This document shows positions 1 to 7,053 of a DNA stretch of 13,187 bases, piece after piece; the first letter of the stretch is position 1; every line of letters begins with the position of its first letter. Below the pieces are notes generated by a model that saw only the letters and a program-made list of their open reading frames with translations, was not told the DNA's origin and searched no databases. The stretch covers positions 1 through 13,187 of the forward strand of contig JBKJZO010000158.1 of NCBI GenBank assembly GCA_046715235.1, written 5' to 3'. Position numbers and translations under genes: made by a program. This DNA is from JBKJZO01 sp046715235. GTDB taxonomy: Bacteria; Actinomycetota; Actinomycetes; BP-191.

Positions 1-177
1 GATCGCGCTGCAGACCAAGAAGCCGCAGCCGGCAACGAGTTCACGCAAGGAGATCGCCGCTACGGCATAGTTGCTCCAACTCGCAGAGCAACACGCGACG
101 AGCTACACCACTCCCGGGGGCGCGATCTCGCGCGTCCGCCGACGTACGACAGGAAGACCGGCCAGGTCAGCCCCGAC

Positions 178-705
178 GTGGAGCCGATTTCGGTAGGCGT
201 CAACGAATACAAGAAGGTAGAGCTACCAAAGGGCCGGTATTGGCTCTGGGTTAGGGGCGGCCTTGATGTGGAAGCGGCAAGTTGCGTTGCGGGCAGCATC
301 AGCGGCGAACCCTCCCCGCACTCCGAACCGGGATCGCTCGATCCCCCGCTGCTTCCTGGGCCGACGGCGTTGCTCCTGGAACTCTCAGATGAAGGATCGA
401 GCGAAGGCGAGTTCGTGCATTCGGGCCACGTAGTCATCAGGGCCACGTGTGAGCGGGTTTCCGATCCGATGAAGGTCCCTCATGTCCGGCAGGAGGTTAA
501 CGGCATCGCCGACGACACCGACGGCAGCGTCGCCCGTCTGAGGTGTGGAATGCGCAACGAGATGCGGCTCTTCAGCACACAAGAGGGCGAAGTGACGCGC
601 ATCCGCGTTGACCCTCGCGGGACCAAGGACTGGCGGCTGCGCGTGCTGAGAAGCTACCCCCGGGCTGCTTCCACAACTGACGCTCCGCAAGTCACGCCGG
701 AGTAA
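178..705 (+). CDS. Hypothetical protein, unrecognised, possibly 5'-incomplete
   Basis: I do not recognise this protein. From the GTG at 178 it is 175 residues, mostly polar, with short hydrophobic strands such as GRYWLWVRGG (residues 19-28) and HVVIRATC. That suggests a beta-rich fold. There are three Cys (about 36, 90 and 122), no clear signal peptide from this start and no transmembrane helix. The frame is open all the way to base 1, and no ATG, GTG or TTG lies between 70 and 178. So either 178 is the start (upstream AGGTCAG is a weak ribosome site) or the gene begins outside the window. The last 14 nt overlap the end of meaB on the other strand. Codons such as AGG, AGA, CTA, GTA, GAA and CTT are commoner than in the neighbours, which fits a recently acquired or lineage-specific gene. 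Protein-like composition makes a real gene more likely than not. Confidence 0.5.
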   Translation: MEPISVGVNEYKKVELPKGRYWLWVRGGLDVEAASCVAGSISGEPSPHSEPGSLDPPLLPGPTALLLELSDEGSSEGEFVHSGHVVIRATCERVSDPMKVPHVRQEVNGIADDTDGSVARLRCGMRNEMRLFSTQEGEVTRIRVDPRGTKDWRLRVLRSYPRAASTTDAPQVTPE

Positions 706-1645
706 GCCCCGCGACCAGCTCGTCGGCGGCGGAGTAGGCGTCGAGGTCGCCGGCTGCGACCCGCAGTGACAGCGCGGCCAGCGCGGCCGATCCATGGACC
801 TCGCCGAACTTCGCGCGCACCGTGGCCAACGCGATCGCTTCGATCTCGGCCGCGGCCCGGTGCGCGCGGCGTTCTTCGAGCGCTCCGGACGAGACCAGCC
901 AGTCACGGTGACCGCAGATCGCGTCGACAACCTCGTCGATCCCCTGGCCCGCCGACGCCACGGTGCGCACGATCGGCGGGGTCCACTCGCCTGGCGCGCG
1001 ATCGGCGTACGTCTGCATCTGCTGCAGCTCGCGCACGGTTGCGTCGGCACCGTCGCGGTCGGCCTTGTTGACCACGAACACGTCGGCGACCTCGAGGATG
1101 CCGGCCTTGGCCGCCTGTACGGCGTCGCCCATGCCCGGCGCGAGCAGCACCAATGTCGTGTCGGCAATGCCGGCGATGTCGACCTCCGCCTGCCCGACGC
1201 CGACCGTCTCGATGATGACGACGTCGAACCCGGCCGCGTCGAGCACCCGCACCGCCTGCGGCGTCGCCCGTGACAGCCCGCCCAGATGCCCGCGCGAGGC
1301 CATGGATCTGATGTAGACGTCCGGGTCGCCCGAGTGATCCTGCATCCGCACCCGGTCACCGAGCAGGGCACCGCCGGAGTACGGCGACGAGGGATCGACC
1401 GCTACGACGCCGACCCGGCAGCCCCGACCCCGGTATGCCGCCACGAGCGCCGAGGTCGTGGTCGACTTGCCGACACCCGGTGAGCCGGTCAGTCCGATGA
1501 CCTGCGCGCCGCCGGTCCGCGGCGACACGGCCGCCATGACACTGCGCAGCTGGGCACCGCCGCCCTCGACGAGGGATATGAGCCTTGCGACCGCCCGAGG
1601 CTCCCGCTCCGCCGCACGGTCGACGAGCTCGGACGCCTCTGTCAC
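692..1645 (-). CDS. meaB: MeaB/ArgK-type G3E GTPase, methylmalonyl-CoA mutase chaperone
   Basis: MeaB is a P-loop GTPase that binds methylmalonyl-CoA mutase, gates loading of adenosylcobalamin and protects or rescues the enzyme from inactivation. The 317-residue protein shows the Walker A motif GSPGVGKST (54-62), a VAVDPSSP segment (81-88) typical of the family, the switch motif ETVGVGQAE (146-154) and the guanine-specificity motif NKAD (193-196), followed by the helical C-terminal dimerisation part. I chose the GTG at 1645 over the in-frame start at 1696. It gives the family's usual N-terminus and a 4-nt GTGA overlap with the thiolase stop, so the two are probably translationally coupled. 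The upstream extension would be an unlikely Arg-rich tail inside the thiolase gene. No mutase gene is visible here. Older annotations call such genes ArgK or LAO/AO transport ATPase; MeaB is the better-supported role. Confidence 0.94.
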   Translation of the reverse strand: MTEASELVDRAAEREPRAVARLISLVEGGGAQLRSVMAAVSPRTGGAQVIGLTGSPGVGKSTTTSALVAAYRGRGCRVGVVAVDPSSPYSGGALLGDRVRMQDHSGDPDVYIRSMASRGHLGGLSRATPQAVRVLDAAGFDVVIIETVGVGQAEVDIAGIADTTLVLLAPGMGDAVQAAKAGILEVADVFVVNKADRDGADATVRELQQMQTYADRAPGEWTPPIVRTVASAGQGIDEVVDAICGHRDWLVSSGALEERRAHRAAAEIEAIALATVRAKFGEVHGSAALAALSLRVAAGDLDAYSAADELVAGLTPA

Positions 1646-2829
1646 TGGGCCGGGACTCGAATCAGGATTGCGTCGCCTTGCCCGCCGCCGCCGCACAACG
1701 CAGCAGCGCCGAGCCCGCCTCCGCGCCGGCGTAGCTCGAGCGCCAGATGCAGCACCAAGCGGGCCCCGGACATCCCGATCGGGTGTCCCAGCGAGATAGC
1801 GCCGCCATCGACGTTGACGATCTCCGGGTCGATACCGAGGTCGCGCGTCGACTTGATGACAACAGAGGAGAACGCCTCGTTGATCTCGACGAGGTCGAGG
1901 TCGCTCACGTCGAGCCCGGTGCGCTCGAGTGCCTTGCTGATCGCGGCCGACGGCTTCGAGTGCAGCGACGTGTCAGGACCGGCGATCATGCCGTGACCGA
2001 CGACCTCGGCGAGGATCGGCAGGCCCAGCCGCTCGGCTGCCGCGCGGCTCGTCACGACGAGAGCGCAGGCGCCATCGGAGATCTGCGAGGCACTTCCGGC
2101 CGTGATGGTGCCGTCAGGCGCGAACGCCGGCAGCAGCGCGGAGAGCGACTCGAACGTGGTGTCGGCCCGCACACCCTCGTCCTGCGTGACTAGCGACGGC
2201 TCGCCCCGGCGCTGCGGTACGGCGACGGGCACGATCTCGTCGTCGAACTTGCCGTCCTTGTGCGCCGCGCTGGCGAGCTCGTGCGAGCGCGCGGCGTACC
2301 GGTCCTGCTCAGCCCGGGTGATGTCGAGTGTGGCGTTGTGGCGCTCGACTGCCACTCCCATCACCAGCTGGTCGAACGCGCAGAACAGCCCGTCGTACGC
2401 CATGTGGTCACGCATCGTGACGTCGCCGAAACGGAAGCCCCCGCGTGAGCCCTGCAGGAGGTGCGGCGCCTGCGTCATCGACTCCATGCCACCGGCGACG
2501 GCGACCTCGAACTCGCCCGCAGCGATGAGCTGGTCGGCGAGCACGATCGAGTTCAGGCCGGACAGGCAGACCTTGTTGACGGTCATCGCGGGAACGGTCA
2601 GCGGAATGCCGCCGTTGAGCGCGGCCTGGCGAGCCGGGATCTGGCCTGCACCCGCCTGCAGCACCTGGCCCATGAGCACATACTCGATCTGGTCACCTGC
2701 CAGCCCGGCTCGCTCCAGAGCAGCCGAAATGGCGATTCCGCCCAGCTCCGTCGCGGCGAAACCGGCCAACGAGCCGGTCAGCTTGCCGATGGGTGTGCGC
2801 GCGCCTGCAACGATCACTGCGCCGGCCAC
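1642..2829 (-). CDS. Thiolase, acetyl-CoA C-acetyltransferase type
   Basis: This thiolase probably interconverts two acetyl-CoA with acetoacetyl-CoA, or cleaves short 3-ketoacyl-CoA, in the cytoplasm. At 395 residues it has the normal length. Catalytic features are all present: nucleophile Cys88 in NKVCLSG, NEAF (317-320), His349 in GHPIGMSG and the second Cys379 in CGGGG. The start is set by the GTG at 2829, preceded by a perfect AGGAGG six nt upstream; the protein then begins VAGAVIVAGARTPIGK, as thiolases do. An in-frame start at 2889 would add 20 residues that do not look like the family. The gene is first in a coupled pair with meaB and divergent from mce, the arrangement known in several actinobacteria (fadA4 beside mce in mycobacteria, a similar cluster in streptomycetes). 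Biosynthetic or degradative use cannot be told from sequence alone. Confidence 0.93.
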   Translation of the reverse strand: MAGAVIVAGARTPIGKLTGSLAGFAATELGGIAISAALERAGLAGDQIEYVLMGQVLQAGAGQIPARQAALNGGIPLTVPAMTVNKVCLSGLNSIVLADQLIAAGEFEVAVAGGMESMTQAPHLLQGSRGGFRFGDVTMRDHMAYDGLFCAFDQLVMGVAVERHNATLDITRAEQDRYAARSHELASAAHKDGKFDDEIVPVAVPQRRGEPSLVTQDEGVRADTTFESLSALLPAFAPDGTITAGSASQISDGACALVVTSRAAAERLGLPILAEVVGHGMIAGPDTSLHSKPSAAISKALERTGLDVSDLDLVEINEAFSSVVIKSTRDLGIDPEIVNVDGGAISLGHPIGMSGARLVLHLALELRRRGGGLGAAALCGGGGQGDAILIRVPAQ

Positions 2830-2909
2830 TGTCGTCCTCCTAGAACACGATTCGGATGCCGCCAGGATAACGTTCGTGATCGCCGTCATCCGACCGAGGG
2901 AACCAGTCC
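2830..2909. promoter_or_regulatory. Divergent control region between thiolase-meaB and mce
   Basis: These 80 nt hold everything upstream of both transcription units. Two actinobacterial TANNNT -10 candidates overlap at 2864-2873: TATCCT on the minus strand (2869-2864) for thiolase-meaB and TAACGT on the plus strand (2868-2873) for mce. Each would give a leader of roughly 28-30 nt. No convincing -35 boxes are visible at 16-18 nt. The region is placed by gene geometry; the exact boxes are inference. Confidence 0.35.
2836..2841 (-). promoter_or_regulatory. Shine-Dalgarno AGGAGG of the thiolase gene
   Basis: The minus strand reads AGGAGG, then six nt, then GTG at 2829. It is a full match to the anti-Shine-Dalgarno sequence and decides the thiolase start against the longer reading. 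Confidence 0.85.
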
Positions 2910-3338
2910 ATGCCTGCTCTCTTCACGAGGATTGATCATGTCGGCATCGCCTGCCACGACGTCGACGAGCGGATGGCGTTCTACGAGTCGACATTCGGTC
3001 TGACCGTCGCGCACACGGAGGTCAACGAAGCGCAAGGTGTGCGTGAGGTCATGCTCAACGTCGCCGGTTCGTACGTTCAACTCCTCGAGCCGACGCGACC
3101 CGACTCCCCTGTGGCCAAGTTTCTGAAAAACCATGGCGAGGGTGTTCACCACATCGGGTACGGAGTGGTGGATGTGACATCCGCGCTCGACGAGCTGGCC
3201 GACAAAGGCATTCGGCTCGTCGACGAGCGGCCCAGGCACGGCTCGATGGGCGCCTCCATCGCTTTCCTGCACCCCAAGAGCGTCGGCGGCGTGCTCACCG
3301 AGCTCGTGCAGTCGGCCGGCAAGGGCAAAGCGGGCTAA
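2910..3338 (+). CDS. mce: Methylmalonyl-CoA epimerase (VOC/glyoxalase fold)
   Basis: Mce interconverts (2S)- and (2R)-methylmalonyl-CoA, linking propionyl-CoA carboxylase to the B12-dependent mutase. The 142-residue length is usual for the family. The protein shows two beta-alpha-beta-beta-beta modules of the VOC fold, starting RIDHVGIACHDVD (7-19) and VHHIGYGVVDV (79-89). Candidate metal ligands sit where expected: His10, Gln57 in VQLLEP, His80 or His81, and Glu131 in LTELV. The ATG at 2910 follows GAGGGAACC. The gene is divergent from thiolase-meaB and 10 nt ahead of the VIT-family gene, so it probably heads a plus-strand transcript. A different VOC enzyme is possible by fold alone, but the residue pattern together with thiolase and meaB next door makes Mce the strong choice. 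Confidence 0.93.
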   Translation: MPALFTRIDHVGIACHDVDERMAFYESTFGLTVAHTEVNEAQGVREVMLNVAGSYVQLLEPTRPDSPVAKFLKNHGEGVHHIGYGVVDVTSALDELADKGIRLVDERPRHGSMGASIAFLHPKSVGGVLTELVQSAGKGKAG

Positions 3339-3348
3339 GGCGGACGCC

Positions 3349-4128
3349 GTGAGAACCATGCGCAGGGTGTTCCCGCGCGACCGGCGGGTGCAGCCGCGCA
3401 GCCTCGGCGAAGCCGCGGCGTTCGAACTCCAGCGCATCGCGCGGCGCGCGCAGATCCGCGAAGTCGTTTTCGGTGCGCAGGACGGGCTGCTCTCGACGCT
3501 GGCACTCGTGATGGGAGTGCGCGGCGCGGAGGCGTCCCGCAACACGATCCTCGTCGCCGGCATCGCGGGCGGACTGGCCGGCACCTTCTCGATGGCGCTC
3601 GGCGCCTACATAGCAGGCAAGAGCCAGCGCGACGTGTTCGCCTTCGAGCTCGAGCACGAACGTCAGCAACTGCGCACGCGCCCGGTGATCGAGCAGATCG
3701 AACTCACCGAGATCTTCGAGCGCGAGGGACTGTCGTACGACGCCGCGCGGCGCGCATCGGAGGCGATCTCGGAAAACCCCGACGTGATGCTCAAGACGAT
3801 GGCCGAAAAGGAGCTCGGCATCCCGTTCAACCAGCCGGGATCGCCCCTCAACGATGCCGCCATCATGGGCGTGTCGTTCCTGCTCGGTGCCATCGTGCCG
3901 ATCGCGCCGTACGTGCTCCTGCCGCTGGGCGCGGTGGTATTCGCGTCGGTGGCAGCGACGCTGGGGGCGCTGTTCGCGATGGGTGTGGTCAAGGCTCGAC
4001 TCACGGGCGGCAATTGGTTCCGCAGCGGGATGGAGATCGCCGGACTCGCCGCTGCGGCAGCGGCGCTGTCGTACGGCGTTGGGCAACTGCTGCCCGCGGC
4101 ACTCGACGTACGTGCCCCCATCGGCTGA
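3349..4128 (+). CDS. VIT1/CCC1-family metal ion (Fe2+/Mn2+) transporter
   Basis: Members of this family move ferrous iron or manganese across membranes, in bacteria probably as efflux or detoxification. The 259-residue protein has a basic N-terminal tail, then TM1 with REVVFGAQDGLLSTLALVMG (37-56) and TM2 with FSMALGAYIAGKSQRD (80-95), the two signature stretches. A charged Glu-rich cytoplasmic segment (about 98-160, with repeated Glu and Met149-type ligands expected for the metal-binding domain) precedes three further hydrophobic helices (about 171-192, 193-213 and 228-250). The chosen GTG at 3349 has AAGGCGGA just upstream; an ATG three codons later at 3358 is the alternative. The gene lies 10 nt after mce, so co-transcription is likely, though no shared function is obvious. 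Whether the ion is iron or manganese cannot be told. Confidence 0.88.
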   Translation: MRTMRRVFPRDRRVQPRSLGEAAAFELQRIARRAQIREVVFGAQDGLLSTLALVMGVRGAEASRNTILVAGIAGGLAGTFSMALGAYIAGKSQRDVFAFELEHERQQLRTRPVIEQIELTEIFEREGLSYDAARRASEAISENPDVMLKTMAEKELGIPFNQPGSPLNDAAIMGVSFLLGAIVPIAPYVLLPLGAVVFASVAATLGALFAMGVVKARLTGGNWFRSGMEIAGLAAAAAALSYGVGQLLPAALDVRAPIG

Positions 4129-4155
4129 CGCGGGCGGATACCGTCGCCGTCCGGG

Positions 4156-4184
4156 TATAAACGCCGCAGCACCAGCGAAGGAGA
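4156..4184 (+). promoter_or_regulatory. Candidate -10 (TATAAA) and ribosome site before the AI-2E-family gene
   Basis: TATAAA at 4156-4161 is one of the few AT-rich hexamers in the window. It lies 16 nt before AAGGAGA (4178-4184), which is nine nt before the GTG at 4194. This would give a leader of about 26 nt. No -35 resembling TTGACA is present at the right distance, so the promoter is tentative while the ribosome site is firm. It suggests the transporter can be transcribed separately from mce and the VIT-family gene. Confidence 0.4.
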
Positions 4185-4193
4185 TCGAGACCA

Positions 4194-5345
4194 GTGGCAA
4201 CGACCGACGAGAAGCCGCCGGCGAGCGGTGACAGCACCGAGGCGCTGATCGAAGTAGAGGTCGACGAAATCGCCGCTGCGGGCGCCGACGACGAGCACCC
4301 GTACGGCGAGCTCGGCGAACCCGTGGCGGAGCGCTCGCCCTTCCGCATCGCCTTCGTCGCGACTCTCGGCGTACTGCTTGCCCTGGTTTTCGGGCGCGCG
4401 GTGTTGCTCGTCAGCAGCGTTCTTGTCCTCATCGTCTCCGCGGCGTTTCTCGCGGTCGGCCTCAACCCCGCGGTGGAGTTTCTGCAGCGTCGCGGCATGA
4501 AGCGGGGCATGGCTGCCGGCAGCGTCATGCTGGCGGTCCTGCTGTTCTTCGTCGCATTCGTTGCCGCTGCGGTGCCACCGGTCGTCAGCCAGGCCAGCGA
4601 CCTGCGCACCCGCATCCCCCAGGAGGTCGCGAAGCTCCGCGAGAGCAACGCGACGTTCCAGCGGCTGGACAAGCAGTTCAACATCGAGGAGAAGGTCAAG
4701 AGCGCCGCCCAGACCCAGGGCACCAACGCCCCTGCAGCGGTGCTGGGACTGGCGAAGGGCGTGCTGACCGTCATCTTCAAGACTCTGACAGTGCTGATCC
4801 TGACGTTGTACTTCCTCGGGTCCTACCAGCGGATCAGGCGAGGCGCGCTGCGCCTGGTGCCGCACTCGCGAAGACCCCGCGTTGCGCTGCTGGCCGACGA
4901 GATGCTTTCCCGCGTCGGCGGCTACGTGCTCGGCAACCTCGCAACATCGCTCATAGCCGGTGTGGTGTCGGCGATCTGGTTCGTCGCGTGGGACATCCCT
5001 TACGCACTGGCGCTCGCCATGCTCGTCGCGATCTTCGACCTGATCCCGCTCGTCGGGGCGACGATTGCCGCGATCGTGTGTACGGCGGTCGCGTTCTTCG
5101 TCGACGCGACGACCGGCGTAGCGACCGGCGTGTACTTCCTGGTCTACCAGCAGGTCGAGAACTACATTCTCGTGCCGCGCGTGATGAAGCGCACCGTCGA
5201 CGTATCCCCGCTGGCGACCGTCTTGGCCGCCCTGGTCGGCGGCACGCTCCTGGGAGTGCTCGGTGCCCTGCTCGCCGTTCCTACGGCAGCGGCGATCTCA
5301 CTGGTCGTGCGCGAGGTCGTCACCCCGCGGCAGGACGCCGCGTAG
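4194..5345 (+). CDS. AI-2E family transporter (PF01594-type membrane protein)
   Basis: This is an integral membrane protein of the AI-2E family. The family was named for autoinducer-2 export, but many members are cation/proton antiporters or unassigned, so I do not infer quorum sensing. The 383 residues run: an acidic cytoplasmic N-terminal tail (1-46, many Glu and Asp), paired helices (about 51-92), a helix (108-130), an amphipathic hydrophilic segment (131-185) and a helix (187-209). Then comes the conserved C-terminal half with several helices (244-370), including the family signature FDLIPLVGATIAAI (281-294) and YQQVENYILVPRVM (318-331). GTG at 4194 with AAGGAGA upstream sets the start. 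The gene lies 65 nt after the VIT-family gene, and its last 48 nt overlap the end of the convergent hydrolase gene. Confidence 0.9.
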   Translation: MATTDEKPPASGDSTEALIEVEVDEIAAAGADDEHPYGELGEPVAERSPFRIAFVATLGVLLALVFGRAVLLVSSVLVLIVSAAFLAVGLNPAVEFLQRRGMKRGMAAGSVMLAVLLFFVAFVAAAVPPVVSQASDLRTRIPQEVAKLRESNATFQRLDKQFNIEEKVKSAAQTQGTNAPAAVLGLAKGVLTVIFKTLTVLILTLYFLGSYQRIRRGALRLVPHSRRPRVALLADEMLSRVGGYVLGNLATSLIAGVVSAIWFVAWDIPYALALAMLVAIFDLIPLVGATIAAIVCTAVAFFVDATTGVATGVYFLVYQQVENYILVPRVMKRTVDVSPLATVLAALVGGTLLGVLGALLAVPTAAAISLVVREVVTPRQDAA

Positions 5346-6113
5346 GAACGACGACAGCGCGGCGTTGAAGGCGTCGGGCGCTTCGAGCGAGGACAGGTGG
5401 CCCGCGCCTTCGACGCTGACGAGCTGCGCCCCCGGGATCGCATCGGCCATCGCGCGCGCGTCGGAGGGCGGCGCCAGCGAATCCTCCTCGCCCACGATCA
5501 CCAGCGCCGGTACGTCGACGGTGCGCAGCGTCTCGAACGAGTCAGGACGCGACGCCATCGCCTGCTGAGCCCACGCGACGGCGTACGCGGGCGCCGACTC
5601 CACCAGCGCCTTGACGCGCCCGCGGACGAGCGGCCGGTCACTGTGGGTCGTTGACCCCAGTAGCTGAGGCAGGAGCTCGTCGACCAGCTGCGCGGACGAT
5701 CCCGCGGCGACCACCTCGCGCGCGATCCGCATCCGGTTCTCGACCGCCGCCGGCGGGTCAGCGCCGGCCTTCGTGTCGGCAAGGACCAGCCCGGCGACCC
5801 GCTCGCGATGGCGGCGCCAGAACGCCATGGCCACGTAGCCGCCCATCGACAGGCCGCCGAGCACCACAGGCTGGTCGACACCACGCGCGTCGAGCATCGC
5901 CGCGACGTCGTCGGCGAGCAGGTCCATCGACGGCTCGTCGCCCGCGGGCAACGGCGTCCCGCCGAATCCGCGCTGGTCGGGGCACAGGACGCGCCAGTCC
6001 GCACCAAGGACCTCGCGCTGCGGCGCCCACATCGAGGCGTTGAGCGGGAACGCGTGCAGCAGCACCAGCGGGCTCCCGGCCCCCGCCTCGATCACATGGC
6101 TGTCGGCGTTCAC
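5298..6113 (-). CDS. Alpha/beta hydrolase (3-oxoadipate enol-lactonase-like)
   Basis: This is a cytoplasmic alpha/beta-hydrolase of 271 residues. The complete catalytic set is visible: oxyanion strand LLHAFPLNASMW (18-29), nucleophile Ser89 in GGLSMGG, acid Asp211 in VGEEDSLAP and His239 in GAGHLSS, with a helical lid (about 120-185) between strands 6 and 7. The overall pattern resembles PcaD-type enol-lactonases and related esterases, but substrate cannot be assigned and no catechol-pathway genes are nearby. The GTG at 6113 is preferred because it overlaps the preceding hydrolase stop as GTGA. The longer in-frame reading to 6431 would run deep inside that gene. The last residues, RGVLPRGDDLAHDQ, lie beyond the fold and are encoded in the 48-nt convergent overlap with the AI-2E-family gene. 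Confidence 0.87.
   Translation of the reverse strand: MNADSHVIEAGAGSPLVLLHAFPLNASMWAPQREVLGADWRVLCPDQRGFGGTPLPAGDEPSMDLLADDVAAMLDARGVDQPVVLGGLSMGGYVAMAFWRRHRERVAGLVLADTKAGADPPAAVENRMRIAREVVAAGSSAQLVDELLPQLLGSTTHSDRPLVRGRVKALVESAPAYAVAWAQQAMASRPDSFETLRTVDVPALVIVGEEDSLAPPSDARAMADAIPGAQLVSVEGAGHLSSLEAPDAFNAALSSFLRGVLPRGDDLAHDQ
5326..5342. terminator. Weak hairpin in the convergent overlap
   Basis: CGCGGC (5326-5331) and GCCGCG (5337-5342) form a 6-bp GC stem with a 5-nt loop, lying inside the tail-to-tail overlap. There is no T-tract on either strand, so a role as bidirectional terminator is only a guess; such short stems are common by chance at this GC content. Confidence 0.2.
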
Positions 6114-6790
6114 GCCGGCGTAATCCGGCTCGCGATGAGCGCCAGCACCTCGTCGGCGTAGCCCACGAACAAATGCTTGGCCCCGTCGATCGCGATCAGT
6201 TCGCATTGGGGCACCCGGGCGAAGCGCTCCCGCGCCTCCGGCGGCTTCAGGTAGTCGTCGTGTTCGGGCACGATCGCGACCAACGGCTTGCCGGCGTGCG
6301 CCCACTGGTCGAGGTCGACGTCGGTTGCCCGTTTGAGCGCCGGTGAGATCAGCACCCCGCCCACGACGGTCGGATCCTGCGCGCCGTACATGAGCACGAG
6401 TTCCGAGCCGAACGACCAGCCGAGCAGCCACGGAGCGGGCAGGTCCTCAGCCTCGACGAGATCGAGCGCCGCCGCGACGTCGTACTGCTCGCCCACGCCC
6501 TCGTGGAAGCTGCCCTGGGACGTGCCCTCGTTGCTGGTCGTACCACGGGTGTTGAACCGGAGTACGGCGATGCCGGCTTGGGCGGGCAAGCGCCAGGCCG
6601 CCTTGCGCAGCAGGTGGCTGTCCATGCTGCCGCCCTGCGTCGGCAACGGATGGCAGCACACGAGCGTCGCCAACGGCGGGCGGTCCACCGGGGTCGCCAG
6701 CTCACCGACGAGCTCGAGCCCGTCGGCGGTGTGCAGCGTCACCGCGCGGCGGTGGGCGGGCAGCACCGTGTTGGCGCCGAAGACTGTCAT
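6110..6790 (-). CDS. Alpha/beta hydrolase (dienelactone-hydrolase-like)
   Basis: This is a second, unrelated alpha/beta-hydrolase of 226 residues without a large lid domain. It shows strand and oxyanion region TLVCCHPLPTQGGSMD (42-57), then RFNTRGTTSNEG (78-89), a pattern seen in small serine hydrolases of the CocE/YsgA or KANL3-like type. The nucleophile is Ser126 in GWSFGSE, the likely acid Asp178 or Asp179 in PEHDDYLKP, and His206 in GAKHLFVG. The substrate is unknown. ATG at 6790 lies five nt after the preceding gene's stop, with only GAAGG as ribosome site. The stop overlaps the next hydrolase as GTGA, so the two hydrolases are probably co-translated. In other actinobacteria I would expect this gene beside the small Cys/His protein, which is the case here. 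Confidence 0.85.
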   Translation of the reverse strand: MTVFGANTVLPAHRRAVTLHTADGLELVGELATPVDRPPLATLVCCHPLPTQGGSMDSHLLRKAAWRLPAQAGIAVLRFNTRGTTSNEGTSQGSFHEGVGEQYDVAAALDLVEAEDLPAPWLLGWSFGSELVLMYGAQDPTVVGGVLISPALKRATDVDLDQWAHAGKPLVAIVPEHDDYLKPPEARERFARVPQCELIAIDGAKHLFVGYADEVLALIASRITPA

Positions 6791-6795
6791 GGCCT

Positions 6796-7044
6796 TCAGT
6801 ATCGCGGTGCGTTGCGGGAACGCTGAACCCGCGGGGCCCGGCGCGTTCTTCGCTGCCAGCAGGCGGTGTGCCAGTGCCTGCGGTCGTCGACGGCGTCCTC
6901 ACGCCAGGCGACCACATGCCCGGCACCCACGACGATCTCGTGGTCGCACCCGGGACAGCGGTAGACCTTCGTCGCCTGGTACCCCGGCACGCGGCGCACG
7001 GCGAAGTCGGAACCGCCGTCGCCCGCCTCCTCAGTCCACTCCAC
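6796..7044 (-). CDS. Small conserved actinobacterial Cys/His protein, probable zinc ribbon
   Basis: This 82-residue protein belongs to a conserved actinobacterial family of unknown function, sometimes labelled ATP/GTP-binding protein without evident reason: no P-loop is visible here. It contains YRCPGCDHEI (Cys30 and Cys33), GHVVAW (His43) and a strongly conserved-looking tail with DRRHWHTACW (His57, His59, Cys62) and SRNAPRY at the C-terminus. The CxxC plus His/Cys pairs are what a zinc-binding treble clef or ribbon needs. The tail is rich in Arg, which would suit nucleic-acid or ribosome contact (inference). GTG at 7044 lies nine nt after the RsbW-like gene, and the stop is five nt before the hydrolase. 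I recognise the family from its motifs; the function is unknown. Confidence 0.85.
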   Translation of the reverse strand: MEWTEEAGDGGSDFAVRRVPGYQATKVYRCPGCDHEIVVGAGHVVAWREDAVDDRRHWHTACWQRRTRRAPRVQRSRNAPRY

Positions 7045-7053
7045 ACGACCAGC

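Noticed and set aside
2..70. Open frame ending at TAG 68-70, possible C-terminal tail of an upstream gene
   Set aside because: Only 22 codons are visible and a second frame is open over the same bases, so it cannot be supported as a gene from this window.
385..1371. Long minus-strand ORF of 328 codons overlapping meaB in another frame
   Set aside because: Translation is Arg/Ser/Pro-rich low-information sequence typical of out-of-frame GC-rich DNA; meaB motifs occupy the other frame.
3663..4865. 400-codon minus-strand ORF opposite the VIT and AI-2E genes
   Set aside because: Antisense shadow rich in His, Arg and Gln with no domain; both plus-strand genes have clear family signatures and ribosome sites.
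4194..5345. Reading the AI-2E-family protein as an autoinducer-2 exporter
   Set aside because: The family is functionally diverse and no quorum-sensing gene is nearby.
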